Shown here one piece after another: positions 1 to 10,896 of a stretch of DNA of 64,000 bases (its first letter is position 1; each line of letters starts with the position of its first letter). The notes below the pieces were generated by a model. The model did no database searches. It saw nothing but the letters and a program-made list of their open reading frames with translations, and had not been told where the DNA came from. Both the position numbers and the translations under genes were made by a program. This DNA is from Bacillota bacterium (lineage in GTDB: Bacteria > Sysuimicrobiota > Sysuimicrobiia > Sysuimicrobiales > Segetimicrobiaceae): assembly GCA_021324255.1 (NCBI GenBank), contig JAJPJL010000037.1, positions 1-64,000 on the forward strand, in the 5' to 3' direction.

Positions 1-195
1 CTCGCCGGCGTCTTCCTGCCCAACGAGTGGCATCAGACGATCGCGGCGGGGATGGCGACGATGGACGTGAGCCTCGAGGACCTCACGGTCGTCTCCGGCG
101 TGAGCCTGGGAGGCCTTCCGGTGCTCGTGATCGGCGCGCTGTTTGCCGGCTCGTACGTCCGCGGCCTGACGGCGGCGATGATCGAGGGCGCCTAA
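1..195 (+). CDS. C-terminal fragment of a hypothetical, probably membrane-associated protein (truncated by window edge)
   Basis: Open frame 1 from base 1 to TAA at 193-195 (LAGVFLPNEWHQTIAAGMATMDVSLEDL...GLTAAMIEGA*). Confidence 0.4.
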   Translation, partial: LAGVFLPNEWHQTIAAGMATMDVSLEDLTVVSGVSLGGLPVLVIGALFAGSYVRGLTAAMIEGA

Positions 196-214
196 CGACC
201 CGCCTGCGGCCGCG

Positions 215-1114
215 CTACTTGATGGCCGCGCTCGTAATGCCGGAGATGAACTGGTCGAGGAAGAAGCTGTAGAGAATCGCCACCGGCACGCCGACCAGCA
301 ACGCCCCGGCCATCAAGGATCCCCAGAAGTAGACGTCGCCGCGCATCAGATCGGTCGCGACCCCGAGCGGGATCGGCTTTTGATCGGAGACGGACACGAA
401 CGCGAGCGAGTACAGGAAGTCCTGCATCGACAGCGTGAACGCGAAGATGACCGCGGTCAGCATCCCGGCCCAACTCACCGGCACCACCGTGCGCACGAAC
501 GCGGCGAACCTCCCGCAGCCGTCCACCTGGGCCGCCTCCTCGATCTCGGCCGGGATGGTCTTGAAGAACCCGCTCAGCAGCCACGTGCAGAACGGGATCG
601 TGAACGTCGGGTACACGACCACGAGCGCCCATTTCGTGTCGATGAGGTGGGTGAGCGCCACGATGCGTGACAGCGGGATGAACAGCAGGATCGGCGGGAT
701 CAGGTACGCGCAGAAGATGCCGATGCCGAGTTTCTCCGCCCCGGGGAGGGCGACGCGGGCCAGCGCGTATCCGGCCGGGACCGCGGTCAGGAGCGTGATG
801 ATCGACACGAGCATGGCGATGGTAAGCGTATTGAAGATCCAGTCGCCGTAGTACGTATGCTGAAACAGGTAGGTGAAGTGTTCGAGCGTCGGCGGCTGGT
901 GGAACCAGAACGGAAATACGGTGGGGTTGACGAGATCGGCGTCGGTCTTGAACGACGTGATCGCCATCCAGAAGACCGGAAAAACCGCGATAATGACGAA
1001 CGGGGTCAGCCCGAGGTACACCAGGAGCCGCCGCCGCGCGGCGCGCGTGTGCGCCTGCCGCATGCTGCGCTGCGCGACCGACAGCCCCGGGCCGAGCGTG
1101 TGGACGGTGTTCAT
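215..1114 (-). CDS. Carbohydrate ABC transporter permease (MalG-like)
   Basis: Six-TM permease with EEAAQVDGCGRFAAF EAA motif; start ATG at 1114 overlaps the upstream permease stop. Confidence 0.93.
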   Translation of the reverse strand: MNTVHTLGPGLSVAQRSMRQAHTRAARRRLLVYLGLTPFVIIAVFPVFWMAITSFKTDADLVNPTVFPFWFHQPPTLEHFTYLFQHTYYGDWIFNTLTIAMLVSIITLLTAVPAGYALARVALPGAEKLGIGIFCAYLIPPILLFIPLSRIVALTHLIDTKWALVVVYPTFTIPFCTWLLSGFFKTIPAEIEEAAQVDGCGRFAAFVRTVVPVSWAGMLTAVIFAFTLSMQDFLYSLAFVSVSDQKPIPLGVATDLMRGDVYFWGSLMAGALLVGVPVAILYSFFLDQFISGITSAAIK

Positions 1115-2040
1115 GCCGCTTCCCGCCTTCCGAGGAACCGCAGCAAGAAGTACACGACCGGCAACAGGATCGGGAAGAGCAGGAGCGCGATCGCCGCGCC
1201 CCGGCCCAGCGCGCCGGCCTCGATGCCGATCTCGAGCGCCCGCGTCGGCAGTATTTCGGTCGTGTTCATCGGCCCGCCCTGCGTCAGCAAGAAGACGATG
1301 CTGATGTCGGTGAGCGTGAATACCGTGTCGAACAGCAGGCCGACGAACAGGATCGGCGCGATCATGGGCACGACGATGTAGTGGAACCGCAGGAAGAAGC
1401 CGGCGCCGTCGACCTTGGCCGAGTCCAGGATCTCCAGCGGCACCGCGGACATCCCGGCCAGCAGCACGATCGCGGCGAACGGGAACCCGCGCCAGACGTT
1501 CACGGTGATGACCGACGCCATCGCCAATCCGGGCTCGCCGAGCCAGTTCGGCCACCCGCTCATGAGGTGCAGGCGCGTCGCCACGTAGTTGATGGCGCTG
1601 AACTGCGGGTCGAACATCCACTTCCACGCGAGCGCGCTGATCGCGACGGGAAGCGTCCACGGAATCACCAGCAGCGAGCGGAGGATCTTTTTCGCGCCGA
1701 TATCCTGCATGAGCAGGAACGCGAGGAGGCCGCCGAGCACGGCCTTGAAAATCCCCGCGATGACGGTAAAGACGATCGTGTTGCGCAGCGCCTGGCGGAC
1801 GGTGCTGTCCGAGAGCACCGCGGCGAAGTTTTGGAGCCCGACAAACGGAGCGACGGAATTGCCGACGGTCGCGTCGCTCAGGCTCAGGTAGAGCGACCAG
1901 AGAAACGGGACGCCGACCAGCACCGTCATGTACAGGATGGCCGGCGCGAGCATCCCGTACCCGAACCACAGGCGCCGGCGCGTAAACGCGCCCGGCCGCG
2001 CGTGCACCAGTGGCCCGGTCACCATCTCGGCGTGTGCCAT
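1111..2040 (-). CDS. Sugar ABC transporter permease (MalF-like)
   Basis: Multi-TM protein with permease motif LEILDSAKVDGAGFFLRF. Confidence 0.93.
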   Translation of the reverse strand: MAHAEMVTGPLVHARPGAFTRRRLWFGYGMLAPAILYMTVLVGVPFLWSLYLSLSDATVGNSVAPFVGLQNFAAVLSDSTVRQALRNTIVFTVIAGIFKAVLGGLLAFLLMQDIGAKKILRSLLVIPWTLPVAISALAWKWMFDPQFSAINYVATRLHLMSGWPNWLGEPGLAMASVITVNVWRGFPFAAIVLLAGMSAVPLEILDSAKVDGAGFFLRFHYIVVPMIAPILFVGLLFDTVFTLTDISIVFLLTQGGPMNTTEILPTRALEIGIEAGALGRGAAIALLLFPILLPVVYFLLRFLGRREAA

Positions 2041-2114
2041 CCCAGCCCCTACACGCGGCCGTGGCCGCTCCCCCGGCTCAGGCCGGGGCCGGGGACGCCC
2101 CCGGCCCCGGCGTC

Positions 2115-3470
2115 TTACGACTTGTACTTGGCGTAGATGCCCTTAATCTGGCCGAGTCCCCACTTGATCGAACCTTCCAGGTCGTTGCTGTGGCAGTACC
2201 GAGCGACCATGTCGGGGACGACGAACGTCGACAGCACTTCCGCCGCGGGGGCCGTCGATGGTCCGGGGTACCCGAACACCAGGGCCACCTTGTCCCAGTC
2301 CTGGAGAACGGTCACCTTGGGGTCGCTGCCGAGCGCCGGCATGGGCTTCTTATACCAGCCCTTGAGATACGGCATGTTGTAGCCCTTGCTCGCCGTGAGC
2401 GAGAACTTCACATCGGCGCCGTACTGCTCCAAGAAGGCCTTTGCCGCCGGGACGTTCTTTGAAAACTTCCAGATGGCCAGAATCGTGGGATCCACGACGG
2501 CGGCCCGGCGGACCGATCCGATCGGCTCGGCCCCGGAAACGCCGACGTTGCAGTTGTTGTACAGCGTCGGATTGGAATCCTGGATCGACCGCAACGAGGA
2601 GAGCGCGTCGTGGATGTAGATCGCCACGCCCGAGTCCAGATACCGGTTGTCGGAGACGTTGTCCCAGGAAAAGACCTCCGACGTCATGCCTTCCGACCAG
2701 AGCGCCCGGCTGAACTTCATCGCGTCCCGGAGCGCCTTGGAGTCCCAACGGATCTCCTTCCCGCTCGGGTCGGCCTCCTCGACGCCGAACGCGTAGAAGA
2801 CGGCGCGCCAATTGTGGTTCGCATCGTTGCAGTGCGAGATCGCAAACCCGGCGGGGTGGCCCTTGCTCTTGCCAACGCGCGCGGCGGTGCGCAGATTCTC
2901 CCAGGTGTCCGGCGCGGGTAGGCTGTACTGCTTCCACAAATCCGTGCGCCACATGATCGGCTGCGGGATATAGAACTCGGGCACGGCGTACCACTGGCCC
3001 TTCACCGCGGCGACGTTCGACGCCATGGGGAGCCAGCCCCCGGCGTCCCGGCCGAGTTTCTCGCAAATATCGCTGACATCCACCCAGTGCGGGTAATACA
3101 GCGTCGTCTGGATGACCCCGTTTTGCTGGATGATGTCGTGGCCGGCGCCGGCGGACAGCTCGGCGGCCACGCGTGCCGGCAGGTCGTCGATATTGATGTG
3201 ATCGACACGGACGGTGACGTCGTTGGCGACGCCCCAGTCGTTCGCATACTTGTCAAAGGCGGTGTCGTAGGCGGGAACAAAGTGGCTCCACGTCAGGATC
3301 CGCAGCGAGCTCCCGCGGATTTGGGCCGGTGCCGCGCCCGCGGTCCAGGGCGCCGTCAGGGGAAGGAGTGCCGCGCCGGCGACGCCGGCGCTGGCGGTGG
3401 ACAAGAACTGGCGTCGGGTCATGAGCCGGTCGGATCGCGCGCGACGCCGTCGGGCTGCTTGCCGTGCCAT
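2115..3470 (-). CDS. Extracellular sugar-binding protein of ABC transporter (Tat-type signal)
   Basis: N-terminal RRRRARSDRLMTRRQFLSTASAGVAGAALLPL followed by a family 1 solute-binding pattern; next to two permeases. Confidence 0.9.
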   Translation of the reverse strand: MARQAARRRRARSDRLMTRRQFLSTASAGVAGAALLPLTAPWTAGAAPAQIRGSSLRILTWSHFVPAYDTAFDKYANDWGVANDVTVRVDHINIDDLPARVAAELSAGAGHDIIQQNGVIQTTLYYPHWVDVSDICEKLGRDAGGWLPMASNVAAVKGQWYAVPEFYIPQPIMWRTDLWKQYSLPAPDTWENLRTAARVGKSKGHPAGFAISHCNDANHNWRAVFYAFGVEEADPSGKEIRWDSKALRDAMKFSRALWSEGMTSEVFSWDNVSDNRYLDSGVAIYIHDALSSLRSIQDSNPTLYNNCNVGVSGAEPIGSVRRAAVVDPTILAIWKFSKNVPAAKAFLEQYGADVKFSLTASKGYNMPYLKGWYKKPMPALGSDPKVTVLQDWDKVALVFGYPGPSTAPAAEVLSTFVVPDMVARYCHSNDLEGSIKWGLGQIKGIYAKYKS

Positions 3471-3750
3471 CCTTATCCCTCCTCTATGATGTGTCCACGT
3501 CGGTCGGACACTACATCCCACGGATTGCGCTCCGGTTCGGTTTCACCCCCGTCCGTGCATGCAGACATCGTTGTTGCGGCGTGGACGTCGCCGATGGTTT
3601 TGGAGACCCCACGGGCTACGGGCATCATTAGGTACAGTTTGCTATCGTTTCAGCGCATTTTTCACAGATTCCTCTTACTATGCCGGCCGTGCGTGGACCG
3701 ATTGAACCACGCGGTCGTTTGCATTCGAAATCTCCCCTTGCCCAATATAC

Positions 3751-3764
3751 CGAACATATGTACG
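3751..3764 (+). promoter_or_regulatory. Putative LexA/SOS box upstream of imuA
   Basis: CGAACATATGTACG, one mismatch from Gram-positive-type CGAAC-N4-GTTCG; ~30 nt before the imuA start and next to TATAGT. Confidence 0.65.
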
Positions 3765-3794
3765 ATATAGTAAGCACTAACGGGGAGTCACCAC

Positions 3795-4394
3795 GTGAGA
3801 CGATCTTCGCTGCTTCGGCAGGCCGGCGCACCATCGCCTTCCGGGGCCATCACGCTCGCCGTACTGACAGGACAGTTGAGCGAGATCTCGGGGCTTGGGG
3901 CCACTGCCGGCCTGACGGTGGCCACCCGCCTCGTCCTTGACGCCCAGCGGCATGGAGAGCTCGCCGCGTGGATCACCCCTGCGGATCGCCCGTTCTTCCC
4001 TCCCGATGTCGCCGACAATGGCGTGGACCTCACGTCGCTGGTGGTCGTGCGGGTGCCGGACACGATGGCAGCGGCGCGGAGCGCCGACCGGCTTGCACGG
4101 TCCGGCGCCTTTGGGCTGCTGATCGTGGACCTGCAGGATGCCGCTGCGCTGCCTCTCCACGTGCTCGCCCGGCTCGCGGGATTGGCGCAGCACCATCACA
4201 CGGCGATCGTGTTCGTGACCCAAAAAGCGCCAGGCGCCCCCTCGCTGGGATCGCTTGTCGCCCTGCACGGCAGCACGACACGCGCGCGCCTGGCGGCGGA
4301 TACGTTCGCCTGCACCCTGCGCGTCGGAAAGGACAAGCGCCGGGGCCCCTGGACGGTTGAGGAGGTCTGCCGTGGACCGGCTGGCCTGCGTTAA
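3795..4394 (+). CDS. imuA: ImuA-like RecA/SulA-family mutagenesis protein
   Basis: Small RecA-like fold protein immediately upstream of a Y-family polymerase-like protein and DnaE2; C-terminal KDKRRGPWTVEEV resembles ImuA/RecA tails. Confidence 0.75.
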   Translation: MRRSSLLRQAGAPSPSGAITLAVLTGQLSEISGLGATAGLTVATRLVLDAQRHGELAAWITPADRPFFPPDVADNGVDLTSLVVVRVPDTMAAARSADRLARSGAFGLLIVDLQDAAALPLHVLARLAGLAQHHHTAIVFVTQKAPGAPSLGSLVALHGSTTRARLAADTFACTLRVGKDKRRGPWTVEEVCRGPAGLR

Positions 4395-5868
4395 CCTCCC
4401 GTCGTTCCCGCTGCAGGTACTCCTCCACGGCCATCCTGCATGGCGCGGCACGCCCACGGCCGTCCTCGAGGAGGAGCGGCCGCAGAGCCCGATCCTCTGG
4501 GTCGATCCGCATGCGCGTCGAGCAGGCGTGCGCCCAGGCATGCGGTTTGCCGCCGCGCTGGCGCTCGCTCCCGCGCTCAACGCGGGCTGTGTCTCCCCTC
4601 CCGCCCTGACGCAGGCGCGCGACAGGGTGACTGGCCGGCTCCGGCGGTTCGCCCCCGACGTTGAGCCGGCGGATGACCCGGGGATCTTTTGGGCCGGCCT
4701 CACCGGGCTCGAACGCCTCTATGCATCGCCGGCGCGATGGGCCGATGCGGTACGCGCCGACCTAGGCACCCTCGGGTTCGAGGCGACCGTGGTGACCGGA
4801 TTCACCCGGTTTGGCACCTATGCCGTCGCCCACGCCACCCGGGGGACGCGGAGCTTCCGGGACCCCCGCGAAGAGCGGGCGGCGGCCCTCGAGATCCCGC
4901 TCGCGCATCTGGCGATCGCCCCGGAGATCCGGGACGTCCTCGTCAAGCTCAACGTGACGACCGTCCGCGACCTCGTACGGCTCCCGGAAGCGGGACTCCT
5001 GGAACGGTTTGGGGTGAAGGCGTACCGGCTGCGCCAGGCAGCCGGAGCATCGCACACGACGCTGCGGCCGGTTGCCGAAGCGGCGCCCGTTCGCGCCCAT
5101 CGCACGCTCGATGAGCCGGAAACCGATCTGTCCCGCTGCCTGTTTGTGTTCAAGCAGATGCTCGATCCGATGCTCGCCACGCTGGCCGCACGGGGCACGG
5201 CGCTCGCCGCGCTCGAAATCCGGCTCGAGCTCGACCGATGCGGACCACGTGTGGAGCAGATCCGGCCGGCCGCGCCGACGCTCGACCCCGTGCAGGTGCT
5301 GGAGTTGGTCCGGCTGCGCTTGGAAGACCGGACGAGCGCCTCCGCGCACGACGCCCTGGCCGGGATCGTCGAGATCGATCTTACGGCCGTGGCGGTCCCG
5401 GCAACGCACGAACAGCTTCGGTTCTTCGGCAGCCCCCCGCATCGTGATCTCATCGCCGGCAACCGCGCGCTGGCGCGACTCCGGGCCGAGTTCGGCGAGC
5501 AGGCTGTGGTTCGTGCCCGGCTTCGTGACGGTCATCTCCCCGAGGCCCGTGTGACGTGGGAACCGGTACGCGCGCTCACGCCTCCCTCCCCCTCACCCGG
5601 ACGGCCGGGAACGCTCGTCCGGCGTATTTGGGCGCGCCCCGAGCCGGCCGCGCCCGCCGCGACGCGCCAGCACGACGGCTGGTTGATCCTCGGCACCGGG
5701 TATGGCGCGGTCGAGGATCTCCTCGGCCCCTACATCGTCTCCGGCGGCTGGTGGGTCCGCGAAGTGGACCGTGCCTACCATTTCGCGCAGACCCGGCGCG
5801 GCGATCTGTTGTGGGTGTACCACGATCGCCTCCGCCGGCGGTGGTTTCTTCACGGGCGGGTGGAATGA
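4372..5868 (+). CDS. imuB: ImuB-like Y-family DNA polymerase homologue
   Basis: GTG start after GAGGAGG; LACVNLPSFPLQVLL N-terminus, LNVTTVRDLVRLPEAGLLERFG helix-hairpin-helix, C-terminal YHFAQTRRGDLLWVYHDRLRRRWFLHGRVE. Confidence 0.88.
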   Translation: MDRLACVNLPSFPLQVLLHGHPAWRGTPTAVLEEERPQSPILWVDPHARRAGVRPGMRFAAALALAPALNAGCVSPPALTQARDRVTGRLRRFAPDVEPADDPGIFWAGLTGLERLYASPARWADAVRADLGTLGFEATVVTGFTRFGTYAVAHATRGTRSFRDPREERAAALEIPLAHLAIAPEIRDVLVKLNVTTVRDLVRLPEAGLLERFGVKAYRLRQAAGASHTTLRPVAEAAPVRAHRTLDEPETDLSRCLFVFKQMLDPMLATLAARGTALAALEIRLELDRCGPRVEQIRPAAPTLDPVQVLELVRLRLEDRTSASAHDALAGIVEIDLTAVAVPATHEQLRFFGSPPHRDLIAGNRALARLRAEFGEQAVVRARLRDGHLPEARVTWEPVRALTPPSPSPGRPGTLVRRIWARPEPAAPAATRQHDGWLILGTGYGAVEDLLGPYIVSGGWWVREVDRAYHFAQTRRGDLLWVYHDRLRRRWFLHGRVE

Positions 5869-5871
5869 GCC

Positions 5872-8800
5872 GTGTACACGCCGGTATGGTGCAAGAGTGC
5901 GTTTTCGTTTTTGGAGGGAGCATCGCACCCCGAGGAGTTGGTGGATGAAGCCCACCGCCTCGGGTTGCGCGCCATCGCGCTGACGGACCGCGACGGGGTG
6001 TACGGCGTGGTGCGCGCACACGTCGCGGCGCGCGAAACCGGCTGCCGTCTGATCCCAGGCGCCGAGGTGACGCTCACCGACGGCTCGATGATCGTGCTCC
6101 TCGCCCGCGATCGCGGCGGGTACGCCAATCTCTGCCGGCTGCTCACGCGGGGCCGGCTGCGGTCGCCCAAGGGGCAGTGCGCCGTGACGTGGGACGAGGT
6201 GTGCGCGCACGCGCACGGTCTTCTCGCACTGTGGGGAGGCGATCGGAGCCTGCTCGCCGGCGAGGAGGACCCCCACGCGACCGCCGGGGCGGTACGCGAG
6301 GCGTTCGGCGATGCGCTCTATGCGCTCGTTACCCGCCACCGCCGGGACACCGATCCCCGTCGGGAGGCGCGGGTGCGCGGGCGCGCCACCCGCCACAACC
6401 TCCCGGTGGCGGCCGCCGTCGAGGTGCTCTACCATACGCCGGCCCGCCGGCCGTTGCAGGACGCCCTCGTCTGCCTGCGTCATGGCCGGCAGCTCGTGGA
6501 CGCCGGGGGTGTGATCAAGCCCAACGCCGAGCACGCCCTGCGCTCGCCGCATGCGTTTGCCATGCTCTTCCACGACGATCCGGGCGCCGTGCAACGCACC
6601 GAGGAGATCGCGGCGCGGTGCGGCTTTGCGCTCGACCAGCTTCGCTACCGGTATCCGGAGGAGCGGATCCCCGAGGGCCTGACGCCCCAAACCTGGCTCC
6701 GCAATCTCGTCTTCACAGGCGCGCGGGAACGGTACGGGGGCGCGCTGACGGCCGACGTCCTGCAGCAGATCGAACGGGAACTGGCCGTGATCGACGAGCT
6801 CGACTACGGCGGGTACTTTCTGACGATGTGGGAGATCGTGCAGTTCTGCCGCCGGAACGGGATCCTCTGCCAGGGACGCGGCTCCGCCGCGAACTCCGCC
6901 GTGTGCTACTGCCTCGGCGTGACCGCGGTGGATCCGGTGCGGTCGAACCTGCTGTTCGAGCGCTTTCTTTCCCGGGAGCGCGCCGAGCCGCCGGACGTGG
7001 ACCTGGACATTCAGCACAATCGCCGGGAGGAAGTCATTCAGTTTGTGTATGAGCGGTACGGACGCTCGCACGCGGCGATGGTTGCCAATGTGATCCGCTA
7101 TCGCCCCCGGTCGGCGGTGCGGGACCTCGGCAAGGTGCTCGGCATCCCCGAGACCGCCGTCGACCGGCTGGCCCGGCTGCTCGACTACGGCGGGGAGGTC
7201 CCTGCGGAGGCGCTGCGGGCGGCCGGACTGGATGCGGATGCGCCGGCGCACCGGCATCTCCTACGGCTCGCCAACGAGCTGATCGGGCTGCCCCGCCATC
7301 TGTCCATCCATCCCGGCGGATTTTTGCTGGGGGATCATCCGGTGGACGAGATCGTCCCCATCGAAAACGCCACCATGGACGGCCGCACCGTCATCCAGTG
7401 GGACAAGGACGATCTCGAGGCGCTCGGCCTCTTCAAGGTGGACCTGCTCGGCCTCGGCGCGCTCACCCACCTGGACTTGACGTTCAAACTGTTGCACGAG
7501 CACCGCGGGATCGCGTACTCGATGGCCACGCTGCCGCCGGAGGACCCGGCGACGTACGCGATGGCGAGCCGCGCCGACACGATCGGGGTGTTCCAGATCG
7601 AGAGCCGCGCCCAGATGGCCATGCTCCCGCGGCTGCGGCCGCGCACCTTCCACGATCTCGTCGTCGAGATCAGCATCGTGCGTCCCGGCCCGATCACCGG
7701 AGGCATGGTCCATCCCTACCTGCGCCGCCGGAACGGCGAGGAGCCGGTCGAGTATCCGCATGCGCTGCTCGTCCCGGTGCTCGAGAAGACGCTCGGCGTG
7801 CCCCTGTTCCAGGAGCAGGTGATGCGCCTCGCGGTCGTGGCGGCGGATTACACGCCGGGCGAGGCGGACCAACTACGGCGCGACATGGCGGCCTGGCGCC
7901 GGACCGGCCGCATCGAGCGGCACCGCGACCGGCTCATCTCCCGCATGACGGCGAAAGGTATTCCCGCCGAGTTTGCGGAGCGCGTGTTCGACCAGATCCG
8001 CGGGTTTGGAGATTACGGCTTCCCGGAGGCGCATGCGGCCAGCTTCGCGCTGATCGCCTACGCGACCGCGTACCTCAAGTGTCATTTCCCCGCGGAGTTC
8101 ACCTGCGGGCTCCTCAACGCGCAGCCGATGGGCTTCTACAGCGTGGCCACGATCGTTGAGGACGCTAAACGCCACGGCATCGTGATCCGGCCCATCGACG
8201 TCCGGTGGAGCCGGTGGGATTGCACACTCGAAGCGCTCCCTGCCGCGCCCGCTGGCGGCGCCGGGGACCCGCGTCCTGCGTCGCAGGCCGGGCGCACCGG
8301 GGGCCCGCGCCTTGCCTTTGACGCTGGGGGCGCCGGGGACCTGGACCGAGCGACTTGGCATCACTCCAGCCATTGGAGCGAGGGAAAGGACACCGGCGCT
8401 CCCTCGCTGCTAGAGGGGTGCGGCTTGGCCGTGCGTATGGGGCTGCGGTACGTCCACGGGCTCGGCGAGGACGACGGGACGCGGTTGGTACGCGCCCGGG
8501 ACGAGGCGCCGTTCGCCTCGCTCGACGACTGCGTGCGGCGCGCCCGGATCGACCGGGGCGCGCTCGCCGCGCTCGCGGAAGCGGGTGCGTTCGAAGGATT
8601 TGGGATCGGCCGCCGGACCGCGTTGTGGCGCGTCCACGGCCTGGCACGCCGGCGTCACATCACGCTGCCGTTACGGATGCACGAGCCCACGCCGGCGCTG
8701 GAGACCTTGAACCTCCGCGAGCAAATCGCCTGGGACTACCGTGCGACCGCCCACAGCCCGCGGGGCCACCCGCTCCAGCCGCTCCGGGAAGAGCTCCGGG

Positions 8801-9129
8801 CCGCGGGTCTCCCGGACGCACGCACGGTCGGCACCCTCCCCCACGGCCGCTTCGTGCGCTACGCGGGGCTCGTGATCTGCCGGCAGACGCCCGGGACCGC
8901 GGCCGGTGTGACGTTCATGACGCTTGAGGACGAGACCGGGTTTGTGAACCTCGTGGTGTGGGCGCGCGTCTTCGAACGGTTTGCGCCGCTCGCCAAGACG
9001 GCGGCGTTCCTCGGCGTCTCCGGTACGATCCAGCGCGAACACGACGTTGTGCACATCGTCGCCGCCACGCTGTGGGCGCCGCGGGTGCGCCGCCGGCCGC
9101 CCGCGCTCCGCAGCCGCGACTTCCACTAG
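5872..9129 (+). CDS. dnaE2: Error-prone DNA polymerase III alpha subunit (DnaE2)
   Basis: PHP domain [75 protein letters not shown]; length about 1085 aa. Confidence 0.96.
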   Translation: MYTPVWCKSAFSFLEGASHPEELVDEAHRLGLRAIALTDRDGVYGVVRAHVAARETGCRLIPGAEVTLTDGSMIVLLARDRGGYANLCRLLTRGRLRSPKGQCAVTWDEVCAHAHGLLALWGGDRSLLAGEEDPHATAGAVREAFGDALYALVTRHRRDTDPRREARVRGRATRHNLPVAAAVEVLYHTPARRPLQDALVCLRHGRQLVDAGGVIKPNAEHALRSPHAFAMLFHDDPGAVQRTEEIAARCGFALDQLRYRYPEERIPEGLTPQTWLRNLVFTGARERYGGALTADVLQQIERELAVIDELDYGGYFLTMWEIVQFCRRNGILCQGRGSAANSAVCYCLGVTAVDPVRSNLLFERFLSRERAEPPDVDLDIQHNRREEVIQFVYERYGRSHAAMVANVIRYRPRSAVRDLGKVLGIPETAVDRLARLLDYGGEVPAEALRAAGLDADAPAHRHLLRLANELIGLPRHLSIHPGGFLLGDHPVDEIVPIENATMDGRTVIQWDKDDLEALGLFKVDLLGLGALTHLDLTFKLLHEHRGIAYSMATLPPEDPATYAMASRADTIGVFQIESRAQMAMLPRLRPRTFHDLVVEISIVRPGPITGGMVHPYLRRRNGEEPVEYPHALLVPVLEKTLGVPLFQEQVMRLAVVAADYTPGEADQLRRDMAAWRRTGRIERHRDRLISRMTAKGIPAEFAERVFDQIRGFGDYGFPEAHAASFALIAYATAYLKCHFPAEFTCGLLNAQPMGFYSVATIVEDAKRHGIVIRPIDVRWSRWDCTLEALPAAPAGGAGDPRPASQAGRTGGPRLAFDAGGAGDLDRATWHHSSHWSEGKDTGAPSLLEGCGLAVRMGLRYVHGLGEDDGTRLVRARDEAPFASLDDCVRRARIDRGALAALAEAGAFEGFGIGRRTALWRVHGLARRRHITLPLRMHEPTPALETLNLREQIAWDYRATAHSPRGHPLQPLREELRAAGLPDARTVGTLPHGRFVRYAGLVICRQTPGTAAGVTFMTLEDETGFVNLVVWARVFERFAPLAKTAAFLGVSGTIQREHDVVHIVAATLWAPRVRRRPPALRSRDFH

Positions 9130-9416
9130 TGCGCGTCTCTGATGTTTGACGAGGGTAGATGGGCCGGCCGGATCTGCTCGGACGTACTGGCTCACGCCGT
9201 AGGCCCAGGAGCGAAGGGCAGATCCGGCCGGCTCGAACCCTTGCCCGAGTTCGGCGACGGTGCACTGGCACGCGCCCGCGCACGAACACCCGGGACCCGC
9301 TTCCCGCTTCTCAGATGGGGAGCGGGACGTGACGGCGCATCGACCGTGTCGCGATTCCACACATGCGGCATGCGCGCGCCCGCGCATCACGCGCCGCGAG
9401 CGCCGGACGTGCGCCG

Positions 9417-9659
9417 TCACCGCCCGAACAGCCCGACGACCCCGACCACGATGAGATAGAGCGCCACGATGTAGTTCAACAGGCGCGGCAGGATCAGGAT
9501 CAACACCCCGGCGATCAGTGCCACGAGCGGCGAGATCGTCGTCACGCTGGTGACGAGCGGCACCCGCGCGGTCTGCGCGGCTGCGGGCGCGCCGCCGGCC
9601 GCCGCCACCGCTCCGAGCGCGATCAGGATTGCAAGACGCCCGCACGAACGGGTCACCAT
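9417..9659 (-). CDS. DUF3096-like small membrane protein
   Basis: LVALIAGVLILILPRLLNYIVALYLIVVGVVGLFG pattern with signal peptide. Confidence 0.7.
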   Translation of the reverse strand: MVTRSCGRLAILIALGAVAAAGGAPAAAQTARVPLVTSVTTISPLVALIAGVLILILPRLLNYIVALYLIVVGVVGLFGR

Positions 9660-9806
9660 GGGTCACCTCCGATGGCCGCGTCGCCCGGCCTCGCGTGACC
9701 GGCGACATTCACGGGCCTACTGGAGTTGTGCCCAGGATGACCGGTCGCGCACGGGCGTCCGTGTCGCACGCCCGTACGACCTCGCGCGGTGTCTCCTGCG
9801 CCGCGC

Positions 9807-9833
9807 GTTTCGCGGCTGTCGCGACGGGGGTAG
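9807..9833 (+). promoter_or_regulatory. Possible SigB/SigF-type promoter for the sigma factor gene
   Basis: GTTTCG-N15-GGGTAG resembles GTTT-N12-15-GGGTA; ~100 nt upstream of the sigma gene. Confidence 0.35.
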
Positions 9834-9932
9834 AAATTCATTGAAACGGAACGGCGTCATTCCACGTGTAGAAGATCGGCGCGTCGAGGACGCGCCCGCC
9901 GCAACCCATTCCCGATTCGGAGTCATGCGATC

Positions 9933-10763
9933 ATGACTACTTCCCTCGCGATGTTCCGGTCCACGCAACGCGGCGACACGGCCCGCGCCGCCGGCCGTTC
10001 GCGGAAGCGCAAGTCCCGCGGCCCCTCCGAGGCCGAGGTGAACGCCATGTTTGCCCGGCTTCGCGAGACGCACGATCCGGCCACGCGCGACGCGCTGGTG
10101 CTCGCGCACCAGCACCTGGCATCCTACTTTGCGCGCCGGTTTCGCGACCGCGGGGAGCCGTTGGAGGACCTCGTGCAGGTCGCGCAGATCGGGTTGATCA
10201 ACGCGGTCGACCGGTACGACCCGACGCGCGGCGTGCGTTTTGGCACCTACGCCGCGGCGACGATCATCGGCGAGCTCCGGCGCTACTTCCGGGACAAGGT
10301 GTGGACGATCCACATCCCGCGGCGGCACCGGGAGCTCAACTACCGCCTCATGCAGGCGGTGGAGGTCTTGAGGCAAGCCCTCGGACGGTCGCCCACGATC
10401 GAGGAACTCGCCCGGCACACGGGGATTCCGTTCGACGTCGCGATCGAAGCCCTCGAAGCGTCCCACGCGTACGCGCCGGTGTCGTTGGACGAAGACTCGG
10501 CGGACCGCGCGCAGGAGGATTCGATCCAGCGGCTCGAGCAACTGGGCGCCGACGATCCGGGGATCGCCCGCACCGACGACGTGCTCGCGCTGGAGCACGC
10601 CTGGGCTCACCTCTCGGATCGCGAACGCGCCGTCCTGGCGCTCCGGTTCAAGGAAGGGCTCCCGCAGAGCGAGGTGGCGGAGCGAGTCCGGGTGTCACAG
10701 ATGCAGGTGTCGAGAATCCAGCGCCGGGCGCTGTTGCGGCTGCGCGCGCTCATGAACGAGTGA
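9933..10763 (+). CDS. RNA polymerase sigma factor, SigB/SigF/SigG-like
   Basis: Sigma70 region 2 LEDLVQVAQIGLINAVDRYDPTRGVRFGTYA; region 4 LSDRERAVLALRFKEGLPQSEVAERVRVSQMQVSRIQRRALLRLR. Confidence 0.95.
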   Translation: MTTSLAMFRSTQRGDTARAAGRSRKRKSRGPSEAEVNAMFARLRETHDPATRDALVLAHQHLASYFARRFRDRGEPLEDLVQVAQIGLINAVDRYDPTRGVRFGTYAAATIIGELRRYFRDKVWTIHIPRRHRELNYRLMQAVEVLRQALGRSPTIEELARHTGIPFDVAIEALEASHAYAPVSLDEDSADRAQEDSIQRLEQLGADDPGIARTDDVLALEHAWAHLSDRERAVLALRFKEGLPQSEVAERVRVSQMQVSRIQRRALLRLRALMNE

Positions 10764-10896
10764 GCACCGCGACGAGCGCGTGCGCGGAACACGCGGCGGA
10801 CGGGCGCTCGAAACCGCCCGCCGTCGCGGTGAGACTGCGGGCGACCAGTTGGTGAGTCCCGGGCGGCGCGCCGTCGGCCCGGCAGGGTCGCTCGGC

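Noticed and set aside
5593-7257. 554-aa minus-strand ORF
   Set aside because: Shadow of imuB/dnaE2.
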